Origin: Notospermus geniculatus
Lineage: Eukaryota; Nemertea; Pilidiophora; Heteronemertea; Lineidae
Length of the DNA stretch: 64,000 nt
NCBI GenBank assembly: GCA_002633025.1
Contig: NMRB01000946.1
Coordinates: forward strand, 77,849 to 141,848
Reading direction: 5' to 3'
The notes below the pieces were generated by a model. It was not told the origin of the DNA and searched no databases. It saw nothing but the letters and a program-made list of their open reading frames with translations. The stretch's first letter is position 1, and each line of letters opens with the position of its first letter. The translations under genes were made by a program, and so were the position numbers. This document shows positions 25,635-34,200 of the stretch, piece by piece.

Positions 25635-26546
25635 GGCTGGGCCATCGTGTCCGGTGCGTTGACCATTGCTACAATCATTCTCCTGGCCTGCACCAGCCAC
25701 CCAGACCTTGTTCAGCCTTACGTATACAACAGTACGACAGGAGGACAAAACATCGACAAACTCATTCCAGGGGAGAAGATGAAACGGGCTCTGCTGGCTG
25801 AACCACATCCAGTTATCGTCATAATGGACCAAACAGTCAACATCATCCTGACGTTAGAATTCTTGGTCAGGTTTCTCACCTGCCCGGGAAAGCTCCGTTT
25901 CTTTTCAAAAGTATTAAACTGGGTAGACTTCATAACATTTTCTACCTATTGGAGTTTCATCTCAATGTTCGCTGCCTTTGAACAGGCTCCCAAGGATGCC
26001 GCATACATCGTCACAATGAACGTGTTTTCTGCCTTAGTAACAATCCGTATCTTTCGTATCTTTCGACTAGCGGGTATATTCAAGGGACTCCGGGTGCTGA
26101 TGTTACTTGTGAAGAAGAACTTCAAAGAGTTAATAACTTTGATTATGTTTTTCATAATCGGTATGCTCATGTTTTCTACAATGATTTTCTTCGCGGAGTT
26201 GCACATCGATGACGATAAATTCCCGAGTATAGTCCACGGACTCTGGTGGTCGATCATTACAATGACCACCGTGGGTTATGGGGATGTTGTGCCTTCAAGT
26301 TCAACAGGACAAATGGTGGGCGCTGTCTGCGCCCTCAGCGGCATTTTACTCTCCGGTCTAGCGATCCCGATAATCAGCAATAACTTCAACTTGTATTATA
26401 ACTACAGCCACGCACAGGACGAGAAGGATGAAATAGAGGGAAAGACCAGTGCAAACGGTAGAGGGGAGAATGGCGATGTCCCGTTAAATGCGAGAGAAAA
26501 GCCGGGAAGTAGAGGCATCAGATATATATACTTTTACGAAGCATGA
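25635..26546 (+). CDS. Voltage-gated potassium channel (Kv3/Shaw- or Kv1-like), S1-S6 exon, partial
   Basis: Pore-forming alpha subunit of a Kv channel, plasma membrane. The exon starts after a polypyrimidine-CAG acceptor (phase 0) and runs 303 codons to TGA. Visible parts: S1 at residues ~2-18, an extracellular loop with an NST glycosylation site, S2-S3, and an S4 whose basic residues sit three apart (RIFRIFRLAGIFKGLR, 26044 on) with a Gly at one usual charge position. The selectivity filter TVGYGD is at 26268-26285. S6 has GAVCALSG and then AIPII in place of the usual PVP hinge, followed by SNNFNLYY. The C-tail is short and charged. The N-terminal T1 domain must be on an upstream exon, which I cannot find in the window, so the gene is incomplete here. 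It is clearly a Kv; the subfamily is less sure. Confidence 0.92.
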   Translation, partial: GWAIVSGALTIATIILLACTSHPDLVQPYVYNSTTGGQNIDKLIPGEKMKRALLAEPHPVIVIMDQTVNIILTLEFLVRFLTCPGKLRFFSKVLNWVDFITFSTYWSFISMFAAFEQAPKDAAYIVTMNVFSALVTIRIFRIFRLAGIFKGLRVLMLLVKKNFKELITLIMFFIIGMLMFSTMIFFAELHIDDDKFPSIVHGLWWSIITMTTVGYGDVVPSSSTGQMVGAVCALSGILLSGLAIPIISNNFNLYYNYSHAQDEKDEIEGKTSANGRGENGDVPLNAREKPGSRGIRYIYFYEA

Positions 26547-26892
26547 AGACTTTTGGTGTGATTGGAGAGAGTCGCTTTCTTAAAACACTCTGAGACGGAA
26601 GATGTCATTATCATGATTAAGATTCACATTTTCTTGTTAAGAATGGTTGTTGGAAAGCAATGGTGAGAGTACCATTTCAGAGTGATGAGCGTCATGTAAA
26701 TACCTGACTGGAACATTGACACGTGACATGTGGGCTGCGCTCACCGAGTTGACTTTGGAGAGCCGGTTTTATCTGTGATACTTCAACCTATGCTTGCCAA
26801 GACTTTATTGAGATGCACTCTGTTTGCACATCACTAAATATCGTGCCTAGAATCACCATCCTTTCTCATTATTATATAATAGAATAATATAA

Positions 26893-27126
26893 GGTGATAT
26901 CCGCATATGAAGACGTCGAGTTACTGTGAACGACGTTGGGCGGCGCTGTGATCGTAAAAGATTATCTGGAGTGGCAGCAGATCCAAACTTACAAACTCTT
27001 TTAATTTGGTAACGTCTAATCAGCTGCGACTCCTGATCAACTTTACTGCTTTCTCTGCAACAACTGGAAATCATCCTGACGACTACAGCGCCGCCCAACG
27101 GCGTCTTTATTTGCGGACATTACCGC
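26893..27126. mobile_element. ~235-bp foldback/MITE
   Basis: GTTGGGCGGCGCTGT on the left (near 26934) pairs with ACAGCGCCGCCCAAC on the right (ending near 27099). Outer segments GGTGATATCCGCATATGAAGA and the sequence around TTTGCGGACATTACCGCC pair imperfectly, extending the arms. It is non-coding, about 350 bp past the Kv stop codon. Confidence 0.7.
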
Positions 27127-28257
27127 CCATATTCTCGTAGCGATCGCAGATACAATAACAGGATAGGTTGTTTCGATTCTGTGTTGAAATACGTATAGCA
27201 GATTCATCAAAGACAGGCCAACCGAGCTGGTTTTGGAAATAAGTTGATGTGCTTTTCATAAATTTTCACTTTCTCACCATAGACTGGTACCCGGTCTTCT
27301 GGGCAGCTTGCATTCGAAGACTGGTGAAAGCAAATGATCTAAGCCGGATTCCCGGCCAGTGACGTCATTCTACATGTTCTACAGCTCCAAGAGCAATAGA
27401 CCGATAGACCAGCGGGGGCCATGATGGTTTTATGCATTTGCTTGCGTCTGTCCTGGTATTTTTAATCAGGACAGTGTTCGGTCTATTCTCACCAATGTGA
27501 CGGTACCCCCTGCCTGCCAGATATCTTTCTCGGGCGTTGTTTACGCCTACACCTTTAAGACCTTACGCCAAGGGACCTTTAAGGCAAAACTAAACCTTTT
27601 AATGTTTACTAATGAGACTGAAAACTTTCCCTCTTGAAACTACAAAAGCGGAAAAGCACTTTTACTCGCTAATGGAACCAGATATACATGTACATTGTTA
27701 ATGAAGGGTTCTGGTTGTGATTAGGTTGTAGAATAGATAAGGAAACTTTGATCACAAGGCTACCTATATCATCAAGCCCCTGGTGAGAAAAGAACATTTG
27801 GTAAACCCCACGTCTAATGAATAAAAAGCAGAACAAAGAAAAAGGGTCTTTCTTGGACTGAGAGAAAAACCAATCCGTACCATCCTTGGTTTCCTTTGAA
27901 TTGTAAAGAAACATATTTAACCCATCGGTCAATATTTATACGTATGCAGACGTTGGCGGTATAGGTTGTCGTTAATATCTGTTTTCGTCTGTGTTTCTCT
28001 TCAAATTCACCTGCTTCGGTTCAAGGTGTAATAAACAGAAACATTAAACGGAACCTTTATGGTCTTAACAGCTGATGAAAATGGTGTTACCCCCTCACTT
28101 CATACTTAGCTGATGAATATGGTTGCCAAAGAGGGAATGGTGAAAATCTGTCGAAGTTGTTTATGTCGAAGTACATGTATGAATGTGTTTATGAGCTGTA
28201 TTCCAATTAGCAAAATCCAAAATAGCAAGAACAGGCCAAAGGTTTGGCTAACAACGA

Positions 28258-28560
28258 GCTATGAACCAATAGGAGCTGTCAGCGAGTTGACCACTAGGTG
28301 TCACTAGGGCCCAATTCAATGCATCTAGCGGACCCAGTCATTATCGATCGAGCAGCGATCATAATAGATTTCCTGTACATTTGGGCCGCTAAGACTGTGC
28401 TGCCATCTGTTAGCAATATGCGCGGCTGACTGCTCCTATTACGACGCAACTAACGACGATTGGTCGTCACATTGCCTCCCAATGTAATTACGCCGCTTGT
28501 GATTGGTCGTTTCACTATCTTCCAACTACGCCGCTTTTGATTGGTCGTCGCACATCCTTG
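28258..28560. promoter_or_regulatory. Promoter-like block with repeated CCAAT (NF-Y) motifs
   Basis: GATTGGTCGT occurs at 28458, 28501 and 28539, in imperfect ~40-bp repeats (ACGCCGCTT-TGATTGGTCGT). Another CCAAT is at 28264 (ACCAATAGG) and another near 28478 (CCCAATG). Clustered, evenly spaced CCAAT boxes bind NF-Y in animal promoters. No TATA box or recognisable downstream first coding exon could be matched, so the target gene is unknown. Confidence 0.4.
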
Positions 28561-29943
28561 CCGGATCGAGGCGGGTCTTCGGCTGCGTTTACGAAAGCGA
28601 TCTGCTACGGCTGCGGTTCAGTATGTCCAGTCTCCTTCTTTACTTTCTCTTTCGTGTTTCCTGGGTGGTGTTTGGTTTGAGACTGGTGTGTTTGTTCTAT
28701 GCGAGGGTCTTCCGGTGTGAGCAACAGTTCAACGAGATCTTTCATCTGATAGCCACAAGATTGTTGGCCGAGTGTCGACGATTTTACGACTACGATGTTG
28801 GAATAGCATCAAGATCGAAAAGTTAAGATGCAAGCAGTCCTACTTTACATCCATTCATATATTGTAAATTTTCAACCACTTCCAGTGAATGGTGTTATGC
28901 AGCTAGTGCTTTATGTTACGATACGAGGCATCTGAATGTTTCACTTTTATTCGATGGTGGTTTGGATGAGTGTATGGTGTGAGTGTGGACGAATGATGTT
29001 GTCTGAATTAATCTGACGTCGGCTGTCTTTTCTCTCGTCGTCAAGATGGGACTGAGAGATTATAGTCCAGGTCTGTGTTCAGAGCTGCTTAGGACTTTGC
29101 CGAAAGACACAGCCCTGTGCAACTACATTGCCGGGGCGTGATTACTACAGGCATGCCTTAAAAAATAGGAAGATGGCAGCAAATTGATTCATAAGATCCT
29201 CATCTTTGTGTACTGTACTGTTCAGTATCTGTCTTCTGTTGATCTGACGAATACACATGACATTACAATGTTTTCACTGTTTTTCTCCCAATCATTTCAT
29301 TCTCCACGGACGCGTATGGGTCTCATCAACTCCTGCAGACTTGCCTAAGATTTCAAAATCTGTGCATATGCTTCAATGTAAATAGGTATTTGTACATAAA
29401 GACGGTTTTCATCGGCGTTTAGTGTCTTTCTATAAAATTAAGGTGTGAAGAATGAAGGCAAGTTTAATAAAAACTACATGCATCGAAAGAATACGGTCTT
29501 TGTTTCACTCAGTAATCACAGGGGGAGATCAGTATGACATCCTGTGCCTTTACCTTGAAAGTGACAGGCCAGAAATGTCCCGCATCTCGTACTGTCCAAC
29601 CACCTTCATGGCGCCGACGGTTCCAAATTGGGAGCCAAAGCACGATCCTATGATGGAACCGCCGCCGCCGTGAAAACATGTAGATTATGGGACCCTCACT
29701 AGATCACATCGTGTTGACATCTGCACCGAGCCGCGAGGACAACCAACGCCGTTATGGAAATTCAGACAGCTTTCCAACACCTTCATCTAGACATTGTCAC
29801 ACTGAATCATCAGTTATATCCATAATTTCATATCTAGGATCTATCATTCCACAGCGGGCGAGATCAAACCCATTGACAAGGAAAACCTGTCAGTATCGGC
29901 AATCATGCGTGTTACGCTGAATGAGTTAGGCGGCAAGCTGCGG

Positions 29944-30474
29944 TATCTTGACAGGGAAATTTATATCTCACAGTTCTGTGGGCACATTCGGCGCTGGTCA
30001 GAGAGAATTCTCGGAGATATTTGTATTGTTCGTTGTTAATCGTTTTCTAGACAATGGTGAATGGTGCAATTTCTGCTATCTATCAGTTCCGTTAGCGCAT
30101 TCTCGCTGGACGTCATGGAGAATTCATGAGATTATCTTGTGTTGGTAACCTGATAAAAAATAGTTCGTTACTAATCGTTTTCAAGACAATGGTCAACGAT
30201 GCCATTTATTTCCCTGGCTGTTGGCACATTCGTCCTGGACATTGCGAATTCACAAGAGAAACTCGGGTTGCTAACATGTCAGAAGAAAAATTTGTTGCTT
30301 ATCCTCTTCTAAAGTATGGTCAATGATCCAGTTATTTATATCTCCCTATTCACTGTCGGCATATTCCTTGTTGCTGGACATCTGAGAATTCGTGGAGAAA
30401 CGCGTGTTGCTTAAAACCCGACAAAGAAGTACATGTATGTTGCTAATGGTTTTCTAGACAATGGTCGATGATGC
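29944..30474. repeat. Degenerate tandem repeat, about four units of ~115-150 bp
   Basis: The landmark TTTTCTAGACAATGGT recurs in decayed form at 30043, 30178, 30305 and 30451. A second landmark, GCACATTCG..CTGGACAT..GAGAATTC, recurs at 29983, 30098, 30224 and 30358. The units keep order and spacing but diverge strongly, so this is an old array. The frames within are not conserved as protein. Confidence 0.7.
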
Positions 30475-31255
30475 ATGATGGTGATAAACATACCAAGGGA
30501 AGGCCCACAAAAGAGTGGCCTTCATAAATAAAGAAAAATGAAAATCATAAGCCAGGATGTCGATCGTTGTAACTGATTACCTCTGGAATACCTTTTTAAT
30601 TGCAACTTTCAACAGTTAAACTCACAAACTTGCATTCTCTTGCGGGACATTGACGAATTAGAAATTCGAAAGAATGTCGTATAACATCAGCGCAGTTTGT
30701 TGATTAATTCCTGAAGTAACAAATTGCCTTTCTTATGCATCATACAAAATTAATTCTTGCCATACTTTCGCAGCGTTCGTGATTTGGGATTGTTTATGAT
30801 TGGTGTACCAAAAGTGGATTCATTCACAAAAACGATGCCAATATTGATTGAATGCATAAATTAATCTTGGCTCAGTTTAATCACGTTATGTTGTAAAGAA
30901 TGCTATCGGATCGTGAGTTAATTAGATCGTGTTTTTATGCCCAATATGCCACATCAATCACCCAATAAAGCAAACTTTCATCATTTATAGGTACCTTAAC
31001 AACAACAAAGCATCAGAGACTCCTGCTACATCAAAATTTACTGGCAGGATCAGAAATTAACAACGCTGCACTTCATCGAGAACATTTCTGAGATCCAGTC
31101 AGTCAACGTGTCCTTTTAGAGTTTTGGTAGTCGTACATTTTACGCACCCATGTTCGCCATCTTAATTTGACAAGCGACGCCAAAGTCAACCGGCCCGACA
31201 CCATTTCCTTTTGCCAAAATAGCCGGGTTGGTTTGTTCTTTACTGACGCACAGCG

Positions 31256-34200
31256 TTAACAGTGACGTCCAGCAAGACCTGACGGCGTATTCCAAGCCTG
31301 GACATAGATGAACACGCTCCTGACTGTCGAATACCCGAAGACGAAGAATCCCAAAATGGTGAAAAAGACTCCTAAAATGAGCCTGACTCGCGTGGTGAAG
31401 GTGTATTTCTTGCAGTCTGCCGTCTGAAACAGGGTGATGCGGATGAAACACAGCCCTGAAACGATAAGATATTGGAGTCTTTAATTATACCAATCTCGTT
31501 AGCCCAGAGGTATGGCGTTCCGTGTTTTCGTCTGACTCTGCGTTGGAGATTGTAATTACTCTTCTTTTTTACAAAAGGGAGGGCGCCCTAGGCATTTTGT
31601 GTTTAAGATTACAGGGCGTACTGTTATTTAACTTTCATCAGTCACGCACTGTCTGTTGATCAGACTAAACACTGTTACATATTTGTTGACTGATTTCAAC
31701 CAACTGTAACTCACCAGCTGGGAACAACGTCGTTGAAAATCGCAAGCAATAGATGGCGGACTTACCGGGGAAAATGAATATGAAGAATGCAGAAAACCCG
31801 CCAAGTACAGCTATAACCTTGCTTATCTCAGGTACAACCAACGCGATCGCGAGCGAGGAAAGGAAGAGGAATGTTGTGAGGGTAATCCGCCGAGGAAGTT
31901 CACCCCTTTGGCAGCAGCTCTTCATGTTACAAAGATCCTCCAGCGCTGTCCTGAGGAGAAGACATCAAAACACGAGTAAGGATGATTCTTTGAAGTGTGG
32001 CACTTGTAGAAGAGGTACACTGGTGGTTGACTCTCAGAAGAACTTTCGACACCAGCTACTCAAGGATGATCAAGCCGAATATTAAACAAAGAGTTGGTGG
32101 CAAGTCTTGCTTGGATCTTCTTCCTAAAGAACTGTTTCTGCCCGCGAAGCTCATCTTGTACCATCAAGGGTTCATATCGCCACCCCTTCGGACAACGCTG
32201 GACCTAGCGTGGTTCGAATGTGAAGTGGCCTTAGGCCGTGATATTTCAAGACTCACCTGACACAGTACATAAGAGGCGGGTAACCAGTGATCAGCTTGAT
32301 AGAGATGATCAGCGCGGCGACTGATGCCATGACGTCATGCACGTGATATGAGAGCAGGATATCATCCTTGATCGCGTCTCCGAACGTCAGGAGGCCGAAG
32401 ACACCGACAGAGGTGTAGATGAAGGTACAGAGGGAGAGGCAGGTGAAGATGGTCCTCCCGAAGTATCCGAGAGTCCTTTGCTGGAGGCTGTTGTAGATGA
32501 GGACGGCTTCGATGCCACTCTGCAGAGGAAGGGTAATGATCGTTGGTAAGGTCGCCAGCAGCGGAGAATTTTTCGCACGGAAGAAAATCGATAGACGAGA
32601 AGACAGCGACTTACCTCAAAGTTAAAACAAACAGTTGGCACGAAACTTACTATATCCAACCAGTTTCTTTTCCTATAAAAGATTAACAGACCAAGTAAGA
32701 TTCAGATTGAGGATTGAGATTTCAACCAACATAATTTGATAGTCAGTCCAAAATTTTTGATATCTATGTTTTCAGCTCGTCCCTTATATTATGGAAGAGA
32801 CAACTTACCGTACCATTAATTTATCGGCCTACTGTGGCCAAACAGACGATTTATGTGTAATCTGGGTATAAAAACGCCCGTTGACACGACACTCTTGAAT
32901 TACATGTACATGAATGCCACAGTCAAACAACACCTGTCGAACTGTTGCCGTGAACTCATGGCGCCACCTCTCATTAGAATGATGAACCGCATTTATAGCA
33001 CTTCGCCAAAGCGTTCGCCGTTGCATAAAACGTCCACCCTTACCTCCAAATCAGGTGTAAAGGCCTGAACCCACTGTCGCGTTTTGCCGCCGCGGTTTCA
33101 TCACTGCCCGACAAATCCTTTGTTGTTTTCTCGGTCCGCTGCCTTTTAACAAAGTATTTTCTGCCGGTGCGTTTTCCCGCTGCGCGAAAACGCGTTAGTG
33201 GGTTCGGGCCTTTACTCACCCAAAATAAAGGGGTTCCGGATCAGGAAGGTCCCCACTGTTTCGTCTAATGAGGTATTTCGTGATGACCAAAACCACCATG
33301 TACATAATTGCAACAGCACCAACACAACTGAAAAGTAAAGGAAACCACGGTCATTTGATGCCCGCGTAACACCTGTAATTGTTGCCCACATACCGGTGTC
33401 CTCCTACTGTAGAGCGATGGTTAACAGTAGTGGACACACACCCAGACTTTTCAATGTCTTCTTTACGCTTCACAAACAATGCGGGGTACACTAAGGGGTA
33501 GAAACAACGACAAACGTCACACCAGTCTGTGAACGGAATGGTGGTACCAGCAGGACTGTGTGATTTTATACTCGCCTGGAATATTTGAAGACGTCGAATT
33601 TCTTCGGGAAGCAAAGGGGAAGAACAATAAGCAGACTGATGGTTGGGAGTGTGAAGTTCCTGTTCATGTACCAATGGTCACAATACCCCGGGCCTCCAAT
33701 CATCTCCATCCCTGAGAACAAAGCGGATAGATCTAATCCTTTACCATTTCGGAAGCAGTTAGTCATGATGAGGACTGCAAATATCGGTACTAGTTGGACC
33801 GTTTGCAGTGGTGTGGCGCTCATGTCATCCCTTCTTGCATTTTCACGTTATAGGGGGACCCTTCTTAATGACCACTTCTGTCTACACTCCTTTCGCAGTG
33901 TCTTCTCACTCATACCTATCGTTCATAGACACTGCTTACAATGGCCCGATCCCCGCCGATTTACCGCATGGTGGCAGCACTCCCAGCGGCCAAATAGCGC
34001 GGGAAACAGCGCCGGCGTTGCTCCCAGCTTCGGCCTGTTTAACAAGATCAATCACTACAAACAGAATAATCTCGTATAGAGCGCCGTTATCCACTTCTTT
34101 AGCGATGTTTCAAAACAAAAAAGGCACGAGCTAAACACTGAAAAGTGCAAAGTGACACTGCATACTGGACACGGCGGGGCGCCAGCCATTGCTGTTGTTG

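Larger units (their letters stand above)
26547..31255. other. Intergenic stretch between Kv exon and SLC38-like gene
   Basis: This 4.7-kb stretch contains the foldback element at 26893, a CCAAT-rich promoter-like block near 28.3-28.55 kb and a degenerate tandem repeat at 29.94-30.48 kb. The remaining frames (for example 28503-28826 plus) are not recognisable. The 3' UTRs of both flanking genes must end here. I did not find a decisive polyadenylation site. Confidence 0.5.

Noticed and set aside
29560-29680. Glycine-rich minus-strand peptide (GGGGSIIGSCFGSQFG)
   Set aside because: Superficially like the first helix of SLC38 proteins, but the rest of the frame does not follow the family and no splice context supports it.
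31140-31451. 103-codon minus-strand frame
   Set aside because: Overlaps the last transporter exon in another frame; the correct one continues from FPG into LCFIRI and stops at 31256.
32387-32659. 90-codon minus-strand serine-rich frame
   Set aside because: Wrong frame of exon 7; the frame that links exons 5-8 encodes the transporter helices.
33585-34134. Plus-strand frames of 164 and 108 codons
   Set aside because: They are antisense to exon 4 of the transporter or lie in the inverted-repeat element; shared peptide between them and the minus-strand frame at 34131 is only the TIR read twice.
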